A DNA stretch of 64,000 nt, from the NCBI GenBank assembly GCA_027605045.1, contig JAQFWX010000005.1:248001-312000 (forward strand). Reading direction: 5' to 3'. The translations under genes and the position numbers were made by a program. This DNA is from Phallus indusiatus (lineage: Eukaryota > Basidiomycota > Agaricomycetes > Phallales > Phallaceae). The notes beneath the pieces are model-generated. The model was not told the origin of the DNA. It saw nothing but the letters and a program-made list of their open reading frames with translations, and searched no databases. This document shows positions 9,389 to 19,440 of this stretch, one piece after another; positions within the stretch are counted from its first letter, which is position 1; each line of letters starts with the position of its first letter.

Positions 9389-9397
9389 TGCATATAA
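9389..9397 (+). promoter_or_regulatory. TATA-like box of DUF6533 copy 1
   Basis: TGCATATAA lies about 100-110 bp upstream of the ATG. The same word, with similar flanks (CATGCATATAA), lies at equivalent positions before all seven copies. Confidence 0.5.
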
Positions 9398-9498
9398 CTC
9401 CTCGATATGCCTGTCCCATACTTGTTTTCACAGCTCAGCCTATTGACTTACACTGTCCTTTAATTTCGTTGTACTTTGCAGTTAACTACCTCATGAAA

Positions 9499-11217
9499 AT
9501 GAACAATAGTACTGCAAATTTGGTCAATGAGATATATTTAGGGTGTGTCTCGATCTCGAATATTCAACGTTGCTTTGTTCATGAGATCTTAGATATGTCG
9601 GCACACTTGGCGATGTTGGCATGTTAGGTATGTCATCCGGTATCTGAAAATTTAAAGGTTCCATGATCAATTCACGACCTTTGAAGCACTCCTTTCCTAT
9701 CCCACGATACTGGCTATACCACAGGAAATGGAATATATGTGGTCCCGCAAATATTTCAGTATAACACCCGTGCTTTATGCATTTGCAAGATATGGAAGCT
9801 TAATTAATCAAGCACTTAACCTCTGGTTGGATCTTCTGCCATCGGTAAGCCAAACAGTTCTTAAAAAGGTTGCAAATAATAGTGTTGATTTTTTTTTGGC
9901 AGTTCGGAAGGTGAGATATAATTGTGATATAATTTCTGAATTTTTGAAACAGTGTCAAAGCTTGTGCAATACTTTGTTCGATGTACAAGATGTTGCATAT
10001 ATTTTGGCATATATTGGTGTTCAAGGCTAGTGAAGTACATGATTTGAAAATACTTCCATGAACATCTCGTTTAGGCTTATTGATCTCTCGAGCATACTCA
10101 TTATGTCAAGGGAATAAGATTATAGCAGGAGCTTTAGTCTTCTTGTTTTTGGCGGGACTCATCTTAAACATTTATTGTAAAGCTTCTGAGCAACGGGAAC
10201 ACACAATAATCTTTTAACTGTCCATTTAGTTGATTTTGTGGATTCCGACTGTCTTTCAAAGTCCGTGAAATATTTTTAAGCTATGTTGAATAATATTCAA
10301 TCATTTTCAATGAACGCTAACCCCTTTTTTTTCTAGTATTACCAGTGCTAGTGAGTACTATTGATCCAAATAGGGTTATATAACACATCATACTGTGCTG
10401 AAACTTCCAAGTTTACGCAGAACTCTTGACCGCCGATATCTGTGCTTGTTTGACTGATCTGCTTGCCTTTTGCGTTTGCATCTGGAAGGTTTGGGGTACA
10501 TGGAAGTTAAAGCGTGAGACTGGCATGCAGGGTTACAATGATCTTGTTTCGGTGCTAATTAAACAAAGTAAGTTTAATTCACATCTTGAGCAAATCCATT
10601 GCGACAAGGAGTTATAGCTGTAATACGATTCGGGTGAGCATTTGCCGTTCAAGGTCTATTAGTACACCATTTCTCAATATGGCCTCCGAAAAGCTTTGTG
10701 ATTACTTTTACAATCAGTGTTACAATCCTTAACGAAACGGTAATCCTCATATCTCATGTCTCTTGTACTGATTTCACTTTTTTCTGCAGTTTGTAAGCAC
10801 ACTCCAGCAAAATATGGCTCTAGTAGTGTAGGTGTTGCTGAATCGAATTATTTTCATGGCTACTTCAGACTTCAATCTTGGCACCATCACCGATATATAT
10901 CTTCATTCAACTTCAACAGGGGTATTTTTCGTTCTCATTGTTATTCAGATGTCGATTTATTCTTCTCCAGTTTGTCGGCTATGTTACTCGCCGATTTTAC
11001 TTTGGATCTTCGTCGACAAAACTCCTCAGCAATTCGTGCTGCAAACATAACATTACCGACTATCGAAATTACAAGTGTAATGAGCTACATACACGAGTCT
11101 ATTCTCGTGGAAATGGGGGATCATGAAAATGATCAAGCAAGGGAAGGAAACGATGTTGACGGTCCTCAGGCTGTCTCGAGATCTCAGGATGTCGAGCTTC
11201 AATGCGAATCAGCGTAG
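9499..11217 (+). CDS. DUF6533-like multi-pass membrane protein, array copy 1 (spliced)
   Basis: Exons traced from the seven-copy comparison: 9499-9542, 9593-9627, 9687-9844, 9953-10025, then from 10075. The phases join without a stop. The protein begins MNNSTANLVNEIYLG, then YVGTLGDVGML and ILAIPQEMEYMWSRKY..TPVLYAFARYGSL, the EI..W..K..S....LY...RY signature I associate with the Agaricomycete DUF6533 family. LLISRAYSLCQGNKIIAGA with a hydrophobic segment follows, then an exon with CACLTDLLAFCVCIWKVWGT (10430-10500). The last exon has MLLADFTLDLRRQN and a conserved acidic tail ending at 11217. The family is fungal, of unknown function, predicted receptor-like. Oddity: the donor after the VQG exon is GC instead of GT. 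Exons between 10200 and 10400 are uncertain. Confidence 0.65.
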
Positions 11218-11499
11218 AAACAGTGCTCAGTTCTGGAAGAATGGGCGGCCAAAAATTCGTCAAGGCTCTATCATTTGTTGGTTTTTGTAATAATTTTGTC
11301 TGTTTTATATACTATGTCCGGAGCACATCACCTGATACCATCATACAAAAAGAATACACTAACGGCATGTTCGATTAAGAGAAGGACTCAAATTGAAGAG
11401 AAGCGTTACACTAGGAACGCTCTTAACCCACACAATTGCACTAAAATAATCCATCCTAAAGCTAAGCACAACACCCCAGTGATACCTACTAGTACTCAA

Positions 11500-13330
11500 C
11501 TAGTACTCCTGCTGTCCTAGTGCAGCCCCACTGTCTTTTCCATTTTGCCGCCATGAGAGGTTCTTGGAATGAAACCATCAGCCAGACAATTTCTCCCACA
11601 TCGGTATTTGATGGTAAGCTCCCTTCGGTTTGCACCCCAAGGCGTGGGGGGTGACGCGTGACCGGTGACGTTTAATGCTGCCTCGGATGGCGTTGCGATC
11701 TGAGAAGGACCTGGCACCGGTCAGTAAAGTAAGCTCTTTCAATTAATACCAGATGCTTACTGTGACAGCTTGCACCTCAAGTAATCAGCCGTTCAAGTTT
11801 TTCAGGACCATCCGCCTGTACAAGAGGACAATCAAGAAACCCGCAGGAGACAAGGTTTAAGCAGCTTTTCGAGGAAAATATATAGTGGAGAGTCTCAAAG
11901 GTAGTCTGAACGCGAAACTGGTGTTGAACGTTAAACCCTAACCAAATTCCGAACACCACTCCGAGCTACGACGGCTAGCAAGGATCTGACAACGTTGAAC
12001 TAATGATTTGCCGGCCCTGGCTTGGCCCGAAGCCAGCGGCTTTGGCCCGGCTTGCTCAGGCTTTGGCCTCTTTGAACTTCAGGCCAGGCCAAAATATTTT
12101 GGCTTGGGCCTGGCCCTGGCTGGCTTTGGCCCAGGCCGGGGCTCTACACAAGGTGTCATACAACATTGATTTGTAAGCTAAAACGAAGTTAGTTGGCGCC
12201 TTATGAGCGTCTAATTATGTAATCGGTCACAACAAACACATATTTGGGCTCCTGTGTACTCTTATGTGCTCCTGCTTTATGAGGAATAAACGGAAGTTGA
12301 TTTAGTAAGTATTTTGATGATCAAACAAAGCTCAATTTGTTATTTTAGTCACTCAAACATTGCCAAATAATTTCAGTTTGGTGATAACCGAAAGCCCCGG
12401 CTTGACGGCTTGGCTTTTGGCCTGCCAAAATTCAAGCCGGGCCAATAAGCGCTGGCCTGGGAGGGCTTTGGCCCGGCTTGGCCCCGGCCCAAAACGGCTT
12501 GTTCCGGCCTGGCTTCTGGCTCAAGCCAAGGCCAGGCAAATCATTACAACGTTCCATCAGCCAATTTGTTAAATTTGTAAAAGATGACGTCTCCTTCCTA
12601 CCGATATAGTCGAATTGGGCATATAATATTGAATGACCAGAAATGGCGGCTTAAAATCAGCTCCAAAAGATATCCCTTGTAAAGACGGTGACAGAAGGGC
12701 GTTAGAAAAACTTTAGCGTGCTTTCAGCCCACACAAGTGGACAAACCTTCGTAATATGCTTGCAACTTCGAAGTTGCTCGAGTGCCAGTCTGTTCCGTTC
12801 TACCGTCCATCAGGAGGTCGCTGAAATAAACGTCCTACGGGGTGCCCTGAGCTTCGTTTGGCCCACGCTCATGAGGAATACGATCAGTTGATTTTAGCCA
12901 CCGCGGTGGGCTAAGCTATGACAAAGACTTGTTGTATCTTGGGGAGTAATCTGAATTCTGTTGTGCGCAAACGGTGCTGATGTAGAATTTGATTGACTAT
13001 ACGAAAAGCGGGTGGTATGTGTTCGTACAAGTCAAAGCTGGACAACACACTGAGCTCAGGCTAGCATGCGCTGGCTTGGGCGTTTGAGCTTTGAATTTGA
13101 GCCCCCAGTGATCGCGGAATCAAAAAAAGACCAGTTGACGTTCTTGGTCCGTCCCTAGTCCTCGCATTGTTTTCATCTGCGGTTTCGAAGTTCAGAAAGG
13201 CGCATGCAACATCAACGTGACGTGGTATTGACTCCGTTGAGAAAAATGTTTTTCTCTTCGGTGTTCGGTATGTAATGGACGTGCAGCTCTATCCTAAACT
13301 CCTAAAAGGCTAACATCATGCATCATGTTA
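11500..13330 (-). other. Conserved block P, copy 1 (decayed, unrecognised, mostly minus-strand coding)
   Basis: The same order of sequence recurs after DUF6533 copies 2, 4 and 6, and partly after 5. Short minus-strand frames repeat between copies (LLMDGRAEQTGT-like, LFTCVGW-like, RDFLLAQIRVEF-like) but none is open for long, so this looks like a decayed gene. Its distal half is similar to the sequence at 16440-17150, upstream of the acetyl-CoA-synthetase relic, so it may be the 5' part of that gene or a neighbour. A MITE sits at 12001-12546. I cannot name a function. Confidence 0.4.
12001..12546. mobile_element. Non-autonomous hAT-like MITE with GGCC/CTGG subterminal repeats
   Basis: The ends are TAATGATTTGCC and its perfect reverse complement GGCAAATCATTA. 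Two GC-rich zones (about 12010-12150 and 12390-12535) are packed with GGCTTGGCCC/GGCCTGGC words in both orientations around a 230-bp AT-rich centre. CAACGTTG (11990-11997) and CAACGTTC (12547-12554) fit an 8-bp target duplication with one mismatch, with AAC left over at the left border. Block P copies 2 and 4 lack this segment. No coding capacity. Subterminal repeats of this kind are usual in hAT elements. Confidence 0.65.
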
Positions 13331-13439
13331 TCCATACATCCTCACCCAGTCTCACTAGCCTCGTCGCGGCGGAGATTACTCGCCTTCCCAATTGAATAGG
13401 TTAGAAGAACATGATAATTCAATCCGGTCACGACATTCA

Positions 13440-13920
13440 ATTCCAACTCTGACTAGATTACATCAATTCGTTCCTCCGAGCTCAGGCATCGCAAATGCAA
13501 CGAATTAAATCTACTGAGGGCCCGTTAAGTCGGAGAATTCGATTCTCTCTTATTCCACGAGTTCCAGGGTGCCTATCCAAGGCAACAACTCGAGTCTATG
13601 CTATCTCAAGGTCGCTCGACAGCAATCGGCGAAAACAAAGTACCCCGACGATTGGCAATTGTTTTGCTTTCTTCAACGATTCCGTGGATCAAAAACACTA
13701 TATGCATGTCCTGCACGACGTGGAAGACATGGAAGGATGGTCGCCAGTTTTTTCGAAGGTGTCCTCATTAGTGCTGGCAAGAGGAACAAGATCGTGATTC
13801 CAGGAGTGGGTGGCCAGTGGACGACGCACTGGACAGGCGAATTTGCCCAGATCAAGTACCAACTCCGTGAACGAATGAGGCCCACAATAAACTTCCAAGG
13901 CAAGTCGTCTCATTATCTGT
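13440..13920 (+). other. Conserved block Q, copy 1 (unrecognised plus-strand gene remnant)
   Basis: Nearly identical to 22960-23430 and 38090-38530, and more distantly to 58800-59270. Short overlapping frames carry the recurring peptides AGKRNKI, GVGGQWTTHWTG and a C-terminus EYMVSS..ATLRTNE in the best copies. The reading frame is broken here, with the pieces spread over two frames. It always lies just upstream of the FMN-oxidase N-terminal exons. No known domain recognised. Confidence 0.35.
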
Positions 13921-14550
13921 TATACTAGCGGGAGATATTCAAACAGGGCGGACAGGCTAGACAACCATCCCTAGTAACATTCAGTAGATCTCAAACAGTG
14001 TCCATTTTCAATGTACATTCAGACGAATTCACAAGAGCCATACTCTGGCAGAAGCTTCTATTGTGCCAATTCAAACACTGGAATTGGTCGGACTAATGGG
14101 GTCAATGGGTACAGTGTGTATGGCTGTGCCTATTATCCAACGTGTTCGCTGACATCCAACACAGAAACACATTCTATGCATGACGTCTCATTCCACGCAT
14201 GATAGTCGACACAAAAGCGCGCGGTTTATTCGGTATGTGATATCACATACGTCACCCTCGTGTCCTTACTTATGCGCCTTTAACCACTTTATTTGGATTT
14301 CTTCTTCGCAACAACAGGCATCGCCGAACTCTTTTAAGAATATAGTGAATTGGGTCTTTCCATGAACCACGCAATCACAGTCATGGGTACCGTCGCATTT
14401 CAAATCCATTGGTGAACTTCTTCATCCCGTCTCGTTTCATATCCGTATCCGTTCTCATCGTCTGTCCCTACTCCTAGCCCATTCAGTCATTCAACACGTG
14501 TAGGCTATGCTCATCCGGCGTTTCGTGTTATCACTAAGAGCCAGGTTTTT
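13920..14550 (+). pseudogene. FMN-oxidase N-terminal fragment, truncated
   Basis: It has the N-terminal exon with the ...LWQKLLL-type stretch (about 14030-14100), the region equivalent to ANRKAFYAWR..PRML (about 14160-14215) and the following intron. At about 14550, where other copies continue TTTTTCCACCTGCATCTC, it jumps into acetyl-CoA-synthetase relic sequence. The C-terminal half is missing, so this is a rearrangement junction in the array. Confidence 0.5.
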
Positions 14551-14554
14551 CCGA

Positions 14555-15070
14555 GTAATAACAATGAACCTACTAGTACTTTCAGTTTACCCAGAGCAAA
14601 CGAATCACACGCAATCTAAATGAGGACTACGCACCAAGACGTATCAACGATAGCACATTTTTTTTTCCGACATATTCATATTCGTTAAACCAACGCCACG
14701 CTTCCGCATAACCGATTCTCAAACACTTCTCCCTAAACTCTCGGACTAGTCAATCGCTCCTTCAACATGATATTCCCCCATCGGGGTCTCAAACACGGTC
14801 CGTTGTTGAACAAAACGTCAGCAGCAACTCAGTTTACAGACACAACTTCGATTATTGAACCTGATGTGCTATGTATATGGATCCGTTTTGAAGATGGTGA
14901 CAATGCCAGCAACAGATAAGGGGATGGTGATGACGATGATCAGCTTCGGCATGTGCTAGCTCGGGCGCTCAAGCTCAAGTCAACGCGGAACCAAAAAAAA
15001 AACGATCAGTGCCGCTACCACTCCTCGCGTTGTTTTTATCCGCAATCTTCAAGTGTCTTGACAATCAACA
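14555..15070 (-). pseudogene. Acetyl-CoA synthetase-like fragment
   Basis: The minus strand contains KKKCAIVD (about 14640-14670), the segment that in acetyl-CoA synthetases precedes the Trp-Gln-Thr-Glu substrate loop, and weaker matches on either side. Stops interrupt it. It follows directly on a truncated FMN-oxidase fragment. Confidence 0.5.
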
Positions 15071-15433
15071 AAGTTCTTGACGACAAGATTTAGAAAAATC
15101 TTCTTAAGAGAGAAAGATGACATCTCATAAGCTATGTACCTCTTGTGATCTTACTACGTTGAACGGCGTGTACTGTTTTTGACAGGGATTTTCGTTCGGT
15201 TGTGAGAATGTACTCATACCAATTAACATGTCGATTTATTGCCTATTGAGCCTAGCATGCCTTGTTTACGGGAGCTTGATTTGGACAGAATACTGGAAAG
15301 TGGTGGTTCGGGTTCTGTTCGCGAGCAAACGAAACAACATATACACTTTATTTCGGAAAGAATGACACTGTAAACTTCTACTTCGTTTGGTACATCATTG
15401 ACAATGGAATCTTCGCAGAAGCAAATGTACTGA

Positions 15434-16400
15434 TTACCTCTCAAAAGAGCTTATCTTGAGACACCGATTCGTCGCTTTTGTCGTACTAGGATTCACTGTA
15501 AATAGTAATAATTCAGTCTGATGAGATATACAAATATGATATGGTGGACGTACGATCCCAGAGTGACGAATACGTGAACAGCCTGCGGCCTGTTCAAGTT
15601 CCGTGAGTTCGTTGTCCATACCAACAACAGCCGTCTCTCCGCGGTAGACAGCAACTCCTGGATAATGAATCAAACGCAGATTCAGTTTCGGCTGTTCAAA
15701 AAACAATAAGGTAAAATATTGATAACACTTAAGAAAGAAACCTAAAAAGAGTAATGAGTGGTAGGTTAGTCAACCGTTCCGTCGACGCAACCTTCAATCC
15801 GGATATAACCTTCTTGATCGCGAGGGGCTCCGCTGCCTGTAAAATAGTATCCCGGGTAGAAGGCCTTCGATAGTATTTCCTATCAGTTTCCTGGATGATT
15901 GAACGAGTTGATAATTGAAGAATAAAGGTGATATTCGGTGTGCATTTCCGTCGGTTATGGGATTTAGGGTTTGGTTTTGATTGCACCCGGTAATAACAGC
16001 AGAACAAATATGTTTGAGAAAGACATAAATATCGAGTTAGTTCATTTCGGACTACATACCAGAATGCATCAACGATAGCACATTCTCTCTGACACATTCG
16101 TTGTATCACCGCCATGCTTTCGGACCAACTGGCTCTCCGGCACTTCCCAAAGCTCTCAAACTTGTCAAATCGTGTCCTTCAACATGTCCATTGATGTTCA
16201 TCCTTCCCAACAAGCGAATCACAATCGGCGCACTAGATAAATGTGTCGATTTGTGTCCTTGCTCGACCCGCCAGTACCTTGCAGGAGTAGGATAAACGGA
16301 CTTTCGAACACAGTCGTGCGTACTTCGTTGTTGAACAAAATTCTGCGGCGATTGAAGCTGAAAACACAATTTTCCCGGCTATCAAGTTTCAAAGCGTTCT
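15434..16400 (-). pseudogene. Acetyl-CoA synthetase-like C-terminal half
   Basis: Read on the minus strand: TTVFES (about 16325), SSAPIVIRLLGRM..HVEGHDLTSLRALGSAGEP (16128-16240), ECAIVDAFW (about 16060-16085), a degenerate GYYF-type region (about 15830-15870), and LIHYPGVA..AVVGMD (about 15610-15670). These are in the order of AMP-forming acetyl-CoA synthetase from the adenylate-binding GEP motif to the C-terminal cap. Intact members convert acetate, ATP and CoA to acetyl-CoA. Frameshifts separate the motifs and the C-terminal catalytic lysine region was not found, so it is a pseudogene. Confidence 0.75.
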
Positions 16401-16439
16401 ATATTTGCGAATTGAATCTCATGGAGGTGGAAGAATACC

Positions 16440-17151
16440 GGTACAAGATAAGTAGATGGTGATGATGTCTCTTTGCGACCATTGGATGTCAAAATTCGAC
16501 GCGAGTCAGGTTGGGAATCGCGCTCGGTTTTATCACCGGCAAGAAACTGTCGACGTTCCTTCTTAAAGAATTTTTCTTGCTGCTGAGAGACGTTCATGAC
16601 TAGAGAATGATGGAGTAAAGCCAGCTTAAAAAAATACTTTTAGAATAGTACCGACATAAGCATTTCTATAGATAACTTTAGAAAAACTTTAGGCATACCT
16701 CCAGCCCACACAAATGTACTTGCAGATCTTCATAATATTCTCGCAGCCGCAAAATTTGTTCGAGTGCCGGTCCGTCCTTCCATTAGGAGATCATCGAAGT
16801 GGGTTTACTTAGGGGTACGCTTCCTTTTGACCTATGTAAGTACGCGCTCGTGAAAAACTGTGAACATGGTAAGTAGTAGACGATATTTTTCGATTTTAGC
16901 CGCGGGAAGGACTCTGGTAGGCTGAGCTTTGACGAGCTCTGACATAATCGCAATGTGCGCGAACGGTAGATTTTCATTGATGGTACGAAGGACGTGTTCA
17001 TACTGGACAACACGAGTTGCGCCAGCTTGGGTCTTTGGTTCCAAATCGCTTGCATGGAGTTCCATAAGGCAGCAGAAGGCCCATGCAGCTTGGTAGCGGT
17101 GCGAATCGATGAATGTGTCTTATCTGATAGTATGTAACGGATGTCATTCAT
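16440..17151 (-). pseudogene. Upstream part of the acetyl-CoA-synthetase-side gene (related to block P)
   Basis: A 122-aa minus frame starting MNDIRYILSDK (17151) and an overlapping one with VVQYEHVLRTINENLPFAHI make this the longest open stretch of the block. The sequence is similar to the distal half of blocks P (12600-13300, 22080-22800). It starts about 100-250 bp from the beginning of the FMN-oxidase copy on the plus strand, so the two genes would be divergent. I do not recognise acetyl-CoA-synthetase N-terminal motifs in it, so its assignment to that gene is uncertain. Confidence 0.35.
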
Positions 17152-17239
17152 TTTACTAAACGCAACTCTAACCTGAACTTCTATAAGGTTAACGTTACTT
17201 CATTGCATCCTCACCAGGCTTCGCTAACACTCTCGACAT

Positions 17240-18990
17240 TAAATGGAAACTAAAACAATGCCCAGAAGACTTAACCTCATCCACAAGAGCACAACCCAAT
17301 GGCCGGCAGGAGCTAATAGGTACTGTGCGCACGACTGATGCCTGTCACGACTGTTTGTCTCATTGACATCATAACATAGGAAAGCATTTGATGCGCGGTG
17401 TATTATTCCACGTCTGCTAGTCAACACAATGCACGCGATCTATCCGAGAATATCTACGCTTATCGACATTCCGTTGTCGTCTCTCTCTGTTTCTCCATCA
17501 CATTCACCACGAAGTAGTATTGTCTTTCCACGGGCCCATCACAACCCATCGAGACAGTCGCCGCTGCCAACGACTCAGGTGCCACACCCCGGTCGTCCAG
17601 CTCGCATCCCAATCAAGCTACCCCTGCGGACAATGGTCATATGAACAATTCAAGAATGGACCCTCGGGAACGAAAAACTTTTTACGCACATGTGTATGAT
17701 GTCCCCACCTGTTCAACTGTTGAATTGGAGGAGAGCACAAGACCGGTCGAATCTGGCGATCGGCGTGTCTCTATTTAGTTTGGATGCTAATTCAGAGAAC
17801 CGTCGTGAAAAACCGGCGCCGAATCCTCCTAGTCCAAGTCCGAGGTTCTTTCAGCTGTATATGGGTCATGACGACGATATCGTATGTAACTCGGGCTTCT
17901 CAATATTGCACTTTCTCTAACTTATTTTTAGACGAGAAGTCTTTTGAATAGAGCTTGGAACAGTGAATTTGATGGTATGTGTCCGGAATATGTGCTTATT
18001 GAATCATATGTCAGTCAGCTGATAAATTGCGGCTCTCATTCTCACCGTGGATACTTGGCAACTTGGGTGGCGTCCTACAAACATCTTTATAGCGAACTAC
18101 ATGTACGTCTCTGGCATTCTATTATGTTCACATAGATTTTATCACAAAAACACGGTACCTCCTCTCTCTATGGCACATACATATACATCAGACTAACATT
18201 TGAACAGCCAGGCAATGAATTAGGAGTTTCCGATCCGGAACTCATGCGTGAGTACAGGAAAGAATAAAGTCGAGAAAGCGGTAAATTGTTCGATTTGTGT
18301 GTATGGTACCGTAAAGCGGTGCATACATGGAATAAAGTCAAATGGGCAATGAAAGAAGTACGTACAGACGTACTTGAAAAAAAAAGAGGGTTGATAGAAT
18401 ATTTCGTGGTAGTAGAAACATCTAACATCCAATCGCCCGCAGATGCTCTACGAGCTCTGGAATCGGGAGTGGATGGAATTGTAGTCACCAACCACGCGGG
18501 ACGACAGGTTGATGGAGCGGTAGGATCACTTGAGGTTCTTCCCGAGATTGTTGACGCGGTTCGCGGAAGAGAAAGAATGGTTACTGATGAGAGATCAGAG
18601 AAGATGACCATTTTATTTGATTCGGGATACGTACTAGATCGGACATTATCAAGGCTATCGCGCTCGGTGCTGATGCCGTACTCGTTGGCAGGTCCGTGTC
18701 ATAGTGGATTAATAACCATTACTTGTCATTCGCATTGATTCATTGATGTTGGTTGATAGGCTATATATTTGGGGGTTAGCGCATGAAGGGAAATCAGGGT
18801 GTAGACATGTTATGAAAAGTCTTCTCGCTGATTTGGATATCACTTGTACGGTTGCCGGTATCCCGAATCTTGAAGAGATCAAAGGTGAACGTGATTTGTT
18901 GAGGTAGGTTTGATGGAGTTGTAGCGTTGAGGCGTGTTATTGATATCAATTCGCAGGTACAATCCTAATGGTGTTGCGCGTTTGTAAACT
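17240..18990 (+). pseudogene. FMN-dependent alpha-hydroxyacid oxidase (lactate 2-monooxygenase type), array copy 2
   Basis: The most complete motif order: IIPRLLV (about 17405-17425), SQPIETVAAANDSG (about 17545-17585), SPRFFQLYMGHDDDI (about 17838-17880), an intron, LLNRAWNSEFDGM (about 17940-17975), LILTVDTWQLGWRPT (about 18030-18085), PGNELGVSDPELM (about 18208-18248), SPADALRALESGVDGIVVTNHAGRQVDG (18433-18515) and, after an intron, the GESG..HVMKSLLADLDITCT tail. The FQLY and TVDTWQLGWRP signatures mark the lactate-monooxygenase branch of FMN oxidases. A missing G near 18625 shifts the frame in the DSGIRTGSD phosphate-binding loop, so the copy is inactive as read. The usual NHGGRQ is NHAGRQ here, as in most copies. 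Confidence 0.8.
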
Positions 18991-19329
18991 GTGTTTTCAC
19001 CTTGGCACACGGCTATCAAAGTCATTCAGTCGAATTTTGACTTTCTATTGCTATTGTTAGGTAGATACAACAGAGCTGAGTTCAAAGGCTTCTTCTACAA
19101 TGTAAATGTTGATGAACCGCGTGGAAGGCTTCAATGGTGCCAATTGAATAAGGCGGAGCCCATGAGTCCAAAGTGCCCAAAAGTGGAGAATACAAAAATT
19201 CTACTACTGCATTGAGTGCAGATGAATGCGGGTGATACTAGGACAATTTGAATAACACTTTAACGATTGTGCATGCGATGGTCGAAGGGGGCAACCCGGA
19301 TATTTCATTTGATGTCGGGTTGGTTCGCA

Positions 19330-19338
19330 TGCATATAA
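19330..19338 (+). promoter_or_regulatory. TATA-like box of DUF6533 copy 2
   Basis: TGCATATAA in the context GCATGCATATAAGGCC, about 105 bp before the ATG. Confidence 0.5.
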
Positions 19339-19440
19339 GGCCTCTATCTGTCTGTCCTATACTTGTTCCTACAGCCCGGTTTATCGACTTACACTGTCCA
19401 TTAATCCCATCGCACTCTTGCATTCTACTATTTCCCGAAA

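Noticed and set aside
9845..9952. Coding continuation of DUF6533 copy 1 through the fourth intron (open frame 9728-10030)
   Set aside because: The other copies have stops or shifts here and keep GT...AG borders. Splicing gives the same phase, so the open frame in copy 1 is probably chance, although intron retention cannot be excluded.
10832..11126. Two further open plus frames over the last DUF6533 exon
   Set aside because: They recur in all copies only because the DNA is conserved; the chosen frame keeps the LADF.LDLRRQN motif and an acidic tail with a common stop position.
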